From positions 12,852,528-12,916,527 of the forward strand of contig JASSKH010000005.1 of assembly GCA_031763025.1 (NCBI GenBank): 64,000 nt of DNA. Direction: 5' to 3'. A model generated the notes under the pieces. The model did not search any database and was not told the DNA's origin. It saw only the letters and a list, made by a program, of their open reading frames with translations. This DNA is from Macrocystis pyrifera. Its lineage: Eukaryota > Sar > Phaeophyceae > Laminariales > Laminariaceae. This document shows, piece after piece, positions 14,132 to 22,388 of this stretch. The position numbers and the translations under genes are program-made. How positions within the stretch are numbered: the stretch's first letter is position 1; every line of letters starts with the position of its first letter.

Positions 14132-15564
14132 ACCCCCCCCGACCCCACCCCTCCATCTCATCCACAGACCACCCCACTCCCCCCCCCCCCCCCCTTCCCC
14201 GCCTACGTGACGACTTTCAAACGCATGATGATGACGATGATAATGATAAGAGACCAACCAGTTGCGCATGTCGGCCGAGTGCGTCGGCTCTCTGCTCCGA
14301 GAGACTATGGAGGGACCCGCGCTGGCACAGCACGTCCCTCACACGGCGGCCGTCTTACCAGCAGCAACAGCAGCAGCAGCAGCAGCAGCAGCGGCAGCAG
14401 CAGCAAAACAGGCAAGACACGGCAACAATAACAACACCGCCAACACCACCACAACCAACAACAACAACAACAACAACACCAACTACTACTGCGTGCCGAT
14501 AAGCCTGCTGCGGCTGTACCGGGAAGGCAAGCTCGGGAGCCCGTTCGCGAAAGGGGATGACGAGGGCGGCAACAAAGAGGCATGCACTTTTTGGGGGAGG
14601 GGGGACTGGGGACGGGGGAGGGGGTACTATTTTGTTTTGCTCACCCTAGTCAATTGACCATTGACCACGCATCCCTTTCGAGGGGGTAGGCGCGGGGGTA
14701 ATCGACATTGGATTTCCTGGCTTGATCTTTATTGCAGAGGTACGAGCGGGACGCGAAGGCGCGAAGGCGGGGGGCAACGGGGTGAGGGTTCTGGTGGGGA
14801 GGGCGCGGGGGGGAGGGGGGGGGGGGGGGGGGGGGGGAGGGTATACTTTTTTTTTTTTTTTTTTTGATCCTCCTTGGAGATCTGGGTATACTGGTACTCA
14901 TTTGCTGCCTGCCTTAGTCAGTCAACCATTGACCTCGCGTCCCTTGCAAGACGGAGCGGCGGGGGGGGCACTGGCGGGGGTGGGCGAGGGGGCGGGCGGC
15001 ATATACACACAGCAGCAGTGTTGAGAAAACAAGCACAAAGAAAGCCAGGTTGAGGTTTGCACGAAAACAACACGTGGGAAGAAGCCGCGATCGTGCTGAA
15101 ATTAGTGCAGAATGCGCTGTCCATTCCACCGGTACGAAAGATATCCAGCTTGGAGCCTTCTTGCTTTTAGTATCACCACTGTATGGTAAAATGATTTTAA
15201 AAAAAAACTATCGTACGTCTTGGTGACCACGGGGGGCAAATTTTAGGAAAATGAGCTATGTTAGGGGGGGAACACAGTATCCAGGACCAAAAATTCTTCG
15301 TAAATATACTGAAATGTATAGGTTTTGGCATTTATGATGGGTCCTGATTACTGTGGCCCCCCGCAGTAATAAGAGTACATCGGCATCACGTGTAATAATA
15401 GGTGTCCTGTGCTAATAAACGAAAGCTACGTATCATGTACGTTGTTGCTCGAACGTTGACACAGGCAGCAGCAGACCAAGGGCTCCCTCGGGCAGCTTGG
15501 GGGCGAGGGGCTGTTCGGCAAGGCCGGGGAAGGCTGGGGGCAAGGGGAGGCGGGTCTCGTCTGA
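2043..15564 (+). CDS. Armadillo-type helical repeat protein, 3' portion of a multi-exon gene (5' end outside window)
   Basis: Ten exons can be joined: 2043-2174, 4038-4122, 5025-5117, about 6444-6527, 10035-10099, 12195-12356, 14251-14579, 14738-14781, 15055-15131 and 15469-15564 (TGA). Splice phases agree at most junctions. Exceptions are 10099/12195, which an extra A in the AAAA of 10092-10095 would explain, and 14781/15055, which follows a G-run. The product (about 390 residues visible) has hydrophobic helix pairs typical of ARM repeats, such as EQGAVEALLEMLSMF, DVVEPCVDALITVG and QAGAVQVLAAMW. It then has an Ala/Asn-rich insert and a Gly-rich tail ending GQGEAGLV. ARM proteins are protein-binding scaffolds; the subfamily is not recognised. 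Introns of up to 3.5 kb are full of LINE and SINE copies. No start codon is visible, so an upstream exon outside the window is expected. Confidence 0.72.
2739..2990 (+). mobile_element. LINE 3' end fragment with long poly-C tail
   Basis: Repeats the last 160 bp of the LINE at 1230-1400 (AAACAGGAAGGGGATAAGAT ... GGCAAGCAACAAATGAGTAC). It is followed by a C tract of about 57 nt (2903-2960). It is a 5'-truncated insertion in ARM intron 1 in sense orientation. Confidence 0.75.
3799..3906. mobile_element. Palindromic MITE, family M, copy 2
   Basis: Termini TATTACGGGGGGCCATAG and ACTATGGTCTCCCGTAG flank the family's AT-rich core. It lies in the intron just before ARM exon B. Confidence 0.85.
4038..4122 (+). 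CDS. ARM gene exon B
   Basis: Acceptor CCCGCAG. The phase-1 overhang of exon A completes an Asp codon, giving DILNHFVGLGGREAIDEALE. Donor CT|GTGAGT, ends phase 2. A MITE (family M) lies 130 bp upstream. Confidence 0.75.
5025..5117 (+). CDS. ARM gene exon C
   Basis: A CT-microsatellite (4929-5003) forms the pyrimidine tract before acceptor GAAAAG. The reading frame continues from exon B as CEDGDKIAAVIRRHAKGMAK and RDAERVADAYR. Donor ACAG|GTGCGA, ends phase 2. Confidence 0.75.
5340..5720. repeat. Dispersed repeat R4, copy 1
   Basis: Contains a block (CGGCGGCATTCCCCAAACGA ... TAGGGCTGTGAATAAGGC ... CTGGACTGGACT) that recurs at 62505-62575. An upstream block of 'aaactgac...cccgatga' type recurs at 3560-3670 and 62300-62390. 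No coding potential. Confidence 0.55.
6444..6527 (+). CDS. ARM gene exon D (Gly-tract, acceptor uncertain)
   Basis: The end is clear: ADDLARIQRLVDHMEK with donor GAAAA|GTGAGT, phase 2. The start is ambiguous because the exon begins in or before a poly-G run; AG at 6418-6419 or 6442-6443 both keep the required one-nucleotide entry phase. Confidence 0.6.
6679..6787. mobile_element. Palindromic MITE, family M, copy 3
   Basis: TATTACGGGGGACCATAG at the left and CTATGGTCTCCCGTAAT at the right, with the standard core. One of the least diverged copies. Confidence 0.88.
6950..7320 (+). mobile_element. Diverged LINE C-terminal fragment
   Basis: Segments match the LINE zinc-motif region ('gaaatgtgcaagaa', 'agacgaatgtgacat') and the terminal 'gtgtctctgtcaggagtag' region, with deletions between them. 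Non-functional. Confidence 0.6.
8428..8636 (-). mobile_element. Poly-C-tailed SINE-like repeat, family S, antisense copy
   Basis: Reverse complement of the family 3' region (GTACTCGATATCATGCATGG ... GTGAGCTGCATCCCACTAAG). It is the only copy in the window antisense to its host gene. Confidence 0.75.
8909..9016. mobile_element. Palindromic MITE, family M, copy 4
   Basis: Begins TATTACGGGGGACCATAG and ends TTTACTATGGTCCTCCGTAG. Confidence 0.88.
9139..9692 (+). mobile_element. Poly-C-tailed SINE-like repeat, family S, near full-length
   Basis: The 5' end reads TAGGTTGGGTTGGCGTCGGT; it then carries T-rich expansions (9177-9227, 9273-9290), a CACGAGGCAGTTACATAG block and the common 3' half, ending GACTACGGCCATGAATAATA-ATGAG plus a C tract. 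The same 5' end is seen at 26850 (-) and 47365 (+), which defines an element of about 500 bp. It has no ORF. TGGCGTCGGTTGGC could act as a pol III A-box, but no good B-box was found. Confidence 0.75.
9735..9990 (+). mobile_element. LINE 3' end fragment with C-rich tail
   Basis: Matches the LINE terminus from CGTCATGAGCGCCCAACTGT to GGCAAGCAACAAATGAGTAC, then 130 nt of almost pure pyrimidine. It lies immediately before ARM exon E. Confidence 0.75.
10035..10099 (+). CDS. ARM gene exon E
   Basis: With the phase-2 entry this reads FPKVLDVVEPCVDALITVG, an amphipathic ARM-like helix. Donor ATCAG|GTGACC. As written the exon ends in phase 1 whereas exon F starts in phase 0. Losing one A from the AAAA run at 10092-10095 would restore phase 0. 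The acceptor follows 150 nt of C-rich sequence contributed by a SINE copy and a LINE tail. Confidence 0.55.
10118..10363. repeat. 16-bp minisatellite
   Basis: About fifteen degenerate tandem copies of a 16-nt unit close to GACCAACGGATACATT, directly after the donor of ARM exon E. Occasional units are shortened or carry an extra 'gcgtggc'. Confidence 0.85.
10407..10513. mobile_element. Palindromic MITE, family M, copy 5
   Basis: TATTACGGGGGTCCATAG ... ACTATGGTCCCCCG with the core in the opposite orientation. Confidence 0.85.
10664..10745. repeat. GTGGT / GCGGT simple tandem repeat
   Basis: (GTGGT)n at 10669-10690 passes into GCGGT and GCGCGGT units up to 10745. G-rich on +, intronic. Confidence 0.9.
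11132..11243. mobile_element. Diverged MITE related to family M
   Basis: Ends CGTGGGGGACCACAGTAAT and TTTTCCCCCGTAGTAG; the core is strongly diverged. An older copy. Confidence 0.55.
12195..12356 (+). CDS. ARM gene exon F
   Basis: A T-rich tract and acceptor CAACGCAG precede 54 codons: LLAMIHLAKKEAVCFDLGQ, then AGAVQVLAAMWPKW and EMRQLILWAMDAVARLG. This is the clearest ARM repeat in the gene. Donor TTGG|GTGAGA, ends phase 1. Confidence 0.8.
13142..13191. repeat. Poly-G tract of about 45 nt
   Basis: An unbroken G run after TTTTTTTTTTTTC in ARM intron 6, orientation opposite to the poly-C tails nearby. Length is likely unreliable. Confidence 0.85.
13480..13585 (+). mobile_element. LINE 3' end fragment with poly-C tail
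   Basis: CTCCGTCTCGAAAGGGATGC ... GCAAGCAACAAATGAG followed by poly-C. Confidence 0.75.
13740..14205 (+). mobile_element. Diverged LINE C-terminal fragment plus C-rich tail
   Basis: Degenerate match from the 'gtgttggaggagtagatgag' region to 'ggcaagcaacaaataaatac', then 165 nt of C-rich sequence that abuts ARM exon G. Confidence 0.65.
14251..14579 (+). CDS. ARM gene exon G with poly-Ala and Asn/Thr-rich insert
   Basis: The phase-1 entry gives TNQLRMSAECVGSLLRETME, then a GCA-repeat-encoded Ala run (14353-14405), an Asn/Thr-rich stretch (14420-14480) and CVPISLLRLYREGKLGSPF. The only boundary joining in frame to the next exon is GAG|GC at 14579/14580, a candidate GC-AG intron. The acceptor is preceded by poly-C tracts belonging to LINE 3' ends. 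Confidence 0.65.
14645..14690 (-). mobile_element. Inverted LINE 3' terminus
   Basis: Short reverse-complement match (TTGACCATTGACCACGCATC-CCTTTCGAG) inside the candidate GC-AG intron. A related piece is at 14921-14960 on the same strand. Confidence 0.55.
14738..14781 (+). CDS. ARM gene exon H (short, basic)
   Basis: Acceptor TTTATTGCAG, then RYERDAKARRRGAT and donor GGGTGAGG. The exon is basic and charged and fits in frame after exon G if a GC donor is used there. Its end lies in a G-run, so the exit phase is uncertain. Confidence 0.45.
15055..15131 (+). CDS. ARM gene exon I
   Basis: Reads ENNTWEEAAIVLKLVQNALS then IPP; donor CACCG|GTACGA, phase 0. A short hydrophobic helix consistent with the rest of the protein. 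The start could lie at any of several AGs that all give a two-nucleotide entry. Confidence 0.5.
15264..15370. mobile_element. Diverged MITE related to family M
   Basis: GGGGGGGAACACAGTATCC ... GATTACTGTGGCCCCCCGCAG. A relic copy in the last ARM intron. Confidence 0.5.
15469..15564 (+). CDS. ARM gene terminal exon J
   Basis: Acceptor ACAGGCAG, then QQTKGSLGQLGGEGLFGKAG and EGWGQGEAGLV followed by TGA at 15562-15564. The phase-0 entry matches exon I. The Gly-rich tail is a plausible disordered C-terminus. Confidence 0.55.
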   Translation, partial: QQTKGSLGQLGGEGLFGKAGEGWGQGEAGLV

Positions 15565-16075
15565 AAGAACGAAGACCGGAAGGACGAGACGCAGAAGACA
15601 CAGCGGGAGGGCCTCCGCCGCACACGCCACAGGTCGTCCGTATGACGGTACTATGCACGGGAAAAACGAGAGAGTACTGCGGCACTACTGTACAAGTAGG
15701 AGAGAAGAGAGAGACTATCTGTGACGAGCGTGGGGTGAAATCAATGAAATTCTTTTTTTGTCTTGATGAAGCAGCACACGACTTGTTATTGTTTGCTGCT
15801 GTTTTTCAGGAGACGAGCACACGTATATATATATATATGAAAGAAACACGAAACGATAGTACCGTACGAGGAGAGATACTATTAATAAACTGCTTGTGTT
15901 CGAACAATAGGTGCAGCAGTATTACTGGGGAACATTGCAATCAGAACCAAAAACATGGTTGGGAAATACTGTGGAATGTACTTCGAAGAATGTATTTTTT
16001 TGCGCATGATGGGTCCTGATCGCTCAAAGCAGGACCGAATATAGTATGTTCACATACGGGCATACATACTTGTAC

Positions 16076-16187
16076 TATTACGGGGGTCCATAGTCATTAG
16101 GACCTATGGTACGCATAAAAACCTATATGTTTACCTATTTTTACTAACAATATTTGGTCCTGTTTATTATGGTCCCCCGTAATAGTA
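16076..16187. mobile_element. Palindromic MITE, family M, copy
   Basis: TATTACGGGGGTCCATAG ... TTATGGTCCCCCGTAATA. Only 45 bp separate it from the next copy, which is in the opposite orientation. Confidence 0.88.
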
Positions 16188-16232
16188 TAGTTTTTGGGTT
16201 CAAGGTGGGTTCTGTGCGTCGCCCATCGCAAA

Positions 16233-16347
16233 TATTTTACGGGGGACCATAGTAAATAGGACCAAATATGGCCAGAAAAAAATACGTAAATATATAGTTT
16301 TTTGTGTGTACCATAGGTCCTATTTACTACGGTCCCCCGTAAATAGC
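16233..16347. mobile_element. Palindromic MITE, family M, copy (opposite orientation)
   Basis: TTTTACGGGGGACCATAG ... ACTACGGTCCCCCGTAAA. With its neighbour it forms a larger inverted repeat of two palindromes. Confidence 0.88.
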
Positions 16348-16609
16348 AGAAGAATGGGAGTTCGTAGAAGAAGCGCAGCAAAAGAAGGGTACCTGGTACA
16401 GAAGAAGAAGCGCAGAAAAATAGAGTAGGGAGGGGGCGCAGCCGCGAAGAGAGGGCAACACGTATTAGTGCATGAGAGCGCTTTATATTTTGTGTTTCGA
16501 GTATTATTACCCACCTACCACCTGGTAACCGGCACTAGTATAAAAGGTATAATGGGCCTAATCTTCACCAGAATGCTGTGGTTCTCACAATTTCAATTTA
16601 GTTACTTCG

Positions 16610-17135
16610 TCTCCCCGATTTTATAAATTTACCGATTCTAAAAAAATATATTATATTATATAATTTTTGTGTTTTAGACGTTTGCACGTTTACACGCAAC
16701 GCAATGTACGTGTGGTACAAATATCCGATACACAAGTGCTTTAAAATAGGAGGACCAAATATTTTAAAAAATAGTAGCCCCTCATCGAAAGAAGAAGCTG
16801 TCATGGCGGTGACGAGCGAGACCGGGGCAAGGGACACGACCAAGAAAAAGGTACATACGGTCCAGGTCTCAGCTTTCAAGGCCGAAGAGCCGGCGGCGGC
16901 GGCGGCGACGGTGGAGGAAATGGCAGAGAAGAAGGTGGGCGACGGGGTCACGGACGAGGAGGCGGTAGGGGCACCAACGAGGACGGTGGTGGCTCGGCCG
17001 CGGCTGCCGGTGGCAATGGCAGCAGCGCCAAAGCGGCCAGCGGAAGTACAACAATTTTGTTAATACGAAGTTCGTACTGAAAATAGAGGTAATTATTTAT
17101 TTTCCGAATTCGGGGAGACGAAATATTGGTATTAA
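16610..17135 (+). other. TIR-bounded segment with small unknown ORF (16704-17063)
   Basis: ACTTCGTCTCCCCGATT at the left is repeated inverted as TTCGGGGAGACGAAAT near 17110, suggesting a non-autonomous DNA element of about 500 bp. Between them, 16704-17063 (+) encodes a 119-residue Ala/Glu/Lys-rich product (for example KAEEPAAAAATVEEMAEKKV) with no recognised domain. Base composition is GC-rich in the middle and AT-rich at both ends. The ORF may be chance. Confidence 0.3.
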
Positions 17136-19387
17136 TAGATGACAGAAACAAGAAGACGTACATACATACTTGTCTAGCAGTGTGTAGGCGACATGATGAC
17201 CATCACGTACGGTATCAGAGATCGTCCGTACCGATCTTATTATACCAAAAAAACCTGGCGTGTCCTACACGCTACACCCTCTAAGCAAGGGAAGTGCCAT
17301 AGATATCGACCTGGCCTCCCCACATCAGTATGAGTATCATTGTTAGTGCCTGGCATTGATGATGCTATATTTTTTTGTAGAAGTTGATACTTTATTATTG
17401 ATGTTGGTTGCTGTTATCGTTGACAATGTGGTTGTTGCTCGTTGTGTTATTGTTCCTTGCCATGCATTACCGCAGGAATAAAACAACATTAACCCCAGTC
17501 GGCCGCCGCAGTGCGATTGTCATGCACGTAAAATATAGATATCATACACACATTTTCAGACGTCCCCAAGTATCGGCGCGGGACGCAGGCGCGGCGTGAG
17601 ATGCACGAGAAAAAGAAACAGGGAGATATATATGAATGGACATTTTTTTCTTTCAACAACAACTACTGGCGTGTTGCTAAGCAGTAGTAGGGCTTCCTCC
17701 TGGAAGGCCGACCATGGCCTACCCCGACACAGCCACAGCCAGACAGGTATGCGGCCAACGCCATCATTGCAGCTGCTGCTGCTGCTGCTGCCACTACTAC
17801 TGACCTATTGACTGCGTAACGTCCTTTCATTTCAGACCGGTAACTGACAAAAAAAAAACCCAACAACAACTAAATTTTCTCAGAGGAGTATACACGAAAG
17901 GAGCAGGTAAACCGCACAACAAAAACTACTGATTGGGTACCTCTCCCCCCGCTCCTTCCCATCCCATCGATGCGCAACTAACTACAGTAGTAGAATTACG
18001 TGGGCTCTTCCGCTAGGTTTGTCTGTGCGTGTCATGTACAACTTGCGATCGCTGCCGATTGATCCCTCGATCCCTCCCCCCCCCCCCCCCCTATCCCACT
18101 CTTGTGCCCCCCTCCCGAAACTGATAGAACCTACTACAGCTAGCTGTACCTTTCTTCCCAAGAAAATCCCCAAGAAAGTTTCACGTCGTCCATGCAGATA
18201 GGTGATGTGGCGCTGAAGGCACAGCTAAATCTAAAGAACGCATCAACCAACATCCATCGTCCATCATGCCCTTCCCCTCCTGCAAAAGGCAGGCAGGCAG
18301 GCACGCCCGCCTCGCTTCTTTCTTTTGCGGTTTGTTCCTTTGCCGCAACGACAGCGAACAGCCTGACAACGAAAAGCCTAACAGGCGAACAGCCCAACAA
18401 CAGCCTGACAATCAACACCATGACAACGAACAGCCTGCAAGACCGCGCGCGCGGCGACGGGCTCTTCCTTCTTTTCCTGCCACTTCGTTGTCCTCCTGCA
18501 ATGACAAGACAGCAAAACAGAAACAAGCAGCGCGACTAGACCGCGCGCGCGCGCGCAAGCTGTTCCCTGCTGCCTAATTTTTATTTTTTGTTTTTATATC
18601 CCATGTATCAACAATCAAAACGAAACAAAAACAAAATAAACAAAACACCCACGACACACGCAACCCATCCTTTTTCTTGCTTGCTTTGTTGCTTATTGCA
18701 ACAAAGGCGGGGGCCTCTTGGAGCCGCGGCGAGTGCTAACCTCACCGCATGACGCCTCTAACCTATCTCCTACTACTACAGCTACTACCCACCCACCCAC
18801 CCGCCCTGCTCCTCCTGCTCCAGCATCATGTAGCCAAAGTCTTCCCCCGGAAAACATAACACGACGAGCCTTCTTTCCCCCATCCTCTGCCTCCTCCTGC
18901 CAGCCGCAACAACAGCAACGGCGTCAGAAACACACCAGTCTTCCTTCTGTTCCTTTCTCCATCTCACCCGCCCCCCCCCCCCCCCCCCCCCCTCCCGTCT
19001 GCTGCAACAAAAATCACGACGGCAAGGACGATGACAAAAAAATTCACGCCCTTCTCTCTCGTTTCCGTGACGACAAGGACGCTCCCATGACAGGACAGCC
19101 GGAGCACCCCCCCCCCTGCCCCTCTTGCCCTGCCCCTACGGAAATGGACGGGATACTGCTGTATATACCAAGAAAAAAAACAAAACAAAAAAACGTTCGA
19201 GATAGGACGCCTAAGCCCAAACAAAAAAAAAAAAAAACTTTTTTTTTTTTCGCGAGGGCACGATAAGGGCGCATCAAAAGGCGCATGATGCCCTGGGTGC
19301 GGCACAACAAGCAATAGCTGGTACGTACGTAGGAGGCCGCGGTATGACCCCTCCACTGACCAACCGAACTACACTAGAACTAGTATG

Positions 19388-19535
19388 GTTTAAGGCCAAA
19401 AGAGGCCTTGACGGGTCAAAAAAAGGTCTTGACGGGCCAAAAGAGGCCTCGACGGGTCAAAAGAGGTCTCGAAAGAGGTCTTGACGGGCCAAAAGAGGCT
19501 TTGACGGGCCAAAAGAGGTCTTGACGCGTCCGAAA
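19388..19535. repeat. 20-bp tandem repeat
   Basis: Seven or so units close to CTTGACGGGCCAAAAGAGGT with C/T variation, one truncated. It lies in the convergent intergenic region. Confidence 0.88.
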
Positions 19536-22388
19536 TGACTAGTCGCCTCTTACTGCTGTAGTAGCCTGTTTGGTCCCCACCAGCCCCAACCCACCCTCCA
19601 GCGACGCGCCTGAGTTCGAATGAACGGTTCGCTCATTTTTCAGCACCACCGCTAGACAACGAACTCCACCAGAAACCGACAAGTCAAGCGGCCTTGCCTG
19701 GGAAAACGGCACACAACTTGCCGCAGAGCAACAGCACTAAATGTCAACATGCTAACAGAAGAGAGGGGGATATGAGAGAAGAGGGGAAGAAATAAAGCAA
19801 ACGGGATATTCGAAAGACATCCGTCCGACAAGACGGTGATTGCGACGCAACGCAAACGAAAACGGACGGCAAAACAGCAAAACTGGAGCCGACAGTCACC
19901 TCCGCCGCCACTCGACACAAGGGACGTTGGGGAGGCACACCCGGCGGGAGCTCACTACAACAAACAAAACGAAGAAAACAAAACAACACAAAACAAGACA
20001 AGACAAAAGAAAGAGAACGACATGAGACAAAAGAAAAACAAAGAAAGACATACAGTGGGAAAGAGAGACAAAGAAGGAAACAACGAAAGACAAAGAAAAT
20101 AAAACCAAACCGAACCGAACCGAGCCAAACCAGAAACAAAACAAAACGAAATGAAACGAAACGAAAACGCGTTTAGACAAGACAGACAAGACAGCACAGC
20201 AAACGACGACACCAAACGAAGAAAAAAAAAAAGCGCGTGCACTCCATTGGTTGCGCGATCGATCGCGACGACAAGAAACAGAAAAAGAGATATGAACACC
20301 ACTGGACACAAAATAAATGCCGTGCGGTAGTCCGTAACACCCTCCCCTCCCCAACCCAACCCACGCCGACGCCGAGCGTCCGTACACCCATGATATGCAC
20401 TACACTTCGTGCGGCACCGGCGTGACTGATGGGATCTCCGATCTCCGATCAGTGATCTCCGATGCCGGCAGAGGTACTATGGCTGCCTATGTAATCCAAC
20501 GCGAGTGCTTCATATGCCATGCCATGCCATCCCATCCCAACCCCAACCCCAACCCATCCATCCCACGTCTACAACAACAGCACTATTCATCCACCAACGG
20601 GCGACGAGAAGATAAAATAAAAAAACACAAAGAACACGAACTCGACACGAAACGGTGATGCGTACGCCAAAACGTGTAACAAAACATTAACTCTTTCTTC
20701 TGGCGGAGGGCCCGAAGACGGGTATATGTATCAACACGGGCACCGACGACGACGACGGGCGGTGGCAGTGAAAGTAAACGGCGGGCGGGCAGACAACACC
20801 ACGCCCTTGACCCCCCCCCCCCCTCCCCCCCCCCCCCCCCCCCCACCCCCTCTCCACCAACTCCAACACGAAAATGCCCGCGTCGGTGGGTGGTATAGGG
20901 CGGAGTATAAGAATGCCCTCCTTTTCATTCTATCGTTGGGCCCCACGGGAACTAAACAAGGCCTCCTCTCCCAAACCAGCACAAAGTGCACAAATGGTAG
21001 AGTGACTCTCATTATCCAGAAACTCTTGCATGACGCCTGCACCTGCCCTCCTCCCTCTCTGTCGCTCTAGCCCATGCCAGCTAAAAGCAAGAAGCTCATA
21101 CGTAGAACCAGTCCGACCAACGAACACATAAAACATGAAAACTCGAGGCCAACAAACGCGCACGGCGCGGCCAAAAAAGCCCGCAGCAGCAGCAGCAGCA
21201 GCAGCAGTTATACCTCCACCTCCTTAATTTCTTCCTCAAATCTCCTCTTTTCGACACACCGAAAAAACACCGCCTGTCGCAGAAATTTCCTCCTTTTCTT
21301 TTAGCCCCGAGACCCCCTCCCAACCCCCCATCCCCTCTCCCATGCAACTCCCCCCTCCCATCCCCCCCTTTTTGGTCTGTCTTCGACTCCCTTATGAAAA
21401 AAAAAAAAAAAACTACTATAAAGAAAATGCTAAAAAATAGCCACATAGCAAACAGCTGAAAAAAAAAATCAGCCATGGAAAGCCCAGATATTTACCTAAA
21501 TGAGCCAAACGAATAACTGAAAAAAGAAGCTGCTAGAGCTTTCGTGTGGCAATCGGTTTAAGGGGGAGTGGTTCGCAACGAGAGCAAAAAAAGTCGAATG
21601 CTGCTCGCGCGCCCGAGAAAAAAAGCTAGACCACCGCTTGCCCCCCCCCTATCATCATGTGTATCATGGGGGAAAAAAAAAAAAAAAATACGGGCTCGTT
21701 CCCGTTTTTCGGAGGAGCCCGCCAGCAGACGTTTTTCTTGTCTCATCACCAAAACCGGCAGGTGCTAACATAAAACCAGCCGGTTGATTCCTTCGAGCTG
21801 ACGATAATATAACTACGGATATACCCCCTCAACGGTCGAAAACCGATGTACTTCCAGAAACAGAACATGAACCAACCCAATCCGTTGGGATCGGAAACCC
21901 CCCTCGCCATCATCGTCCGACGTTCTTCGCCAAGACCTTACGCTAGCCTCTTGGGGAGGGAAGGGAGGAGTGGGGGGGGGGGAGGAAGAGGGGGGGGGGG
22001 GGTGGGGGGGGGGGGGGGGGCTCGTAGGGCCTCCGATACAACCCCCCCTTTCCTCCGTCTACTAGTCTACACATCTCGTTCTGGCTCACTGGGATCGCCT
22101 GTGCTACCCATGCCCTACCCTACTCGCCTCCGTCAAAAGGCTATAATGAGGTCGGGGCTAGTCGAGACCTCCTCTCACAGCCGCGGCGGTACGTAGCCCA
22201 TCCGCAAACATCCCTCGGAAAAATCATACAACTCCTACATCGTACACCCGGCAGAAAACACCGCGGGCAGCATGCGCAGGTGACAAAGGTATCATAGGCT
22301 TATCCCTCTCCCACCCTCCTGCCCCACCGCCACTCCCACCCCCATCTCCTCCAGCTCTAGCCGCGCCGCGAGTCGCGATCGTCGCCGG

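Larger units (their letters stand above)
15565..22388. other. Convergent intergenic interval and 3' UTRs; no convincing gene
   Basis: This 6.8-kb interval between the stop codons of the ARM gene (+) and CEP44 (-) presumably includes both 3' UTRs. It contains two opposed MITEs (16076, 16233), a TIR-bounded segment with a small ORF (16610-17135), a 20-bp tandem repeat (19390-19535), and a markedly T-poor + strand from about 18230 to 20420. Open frames such as 18718-19266 are low-complexity Pro/Lys reading frames with no recognisable domain and were not called. Confidence 0.5.

Noticed and set aside
18718-19266. 182-codon + ORF with Pro-, Gln- and Lys-rich sequence
   Set aside because: Composition follows the local T-poor strand bias, there is no domain, and it ends in A/T homopolymers.
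19744-20387. Overlapping - ORFs rich in Phe/Leu/Ser/Cys
   Set aside because: They are the mirror of an A/C-rich + strand; simple-sequence translation, not membrane proteins.
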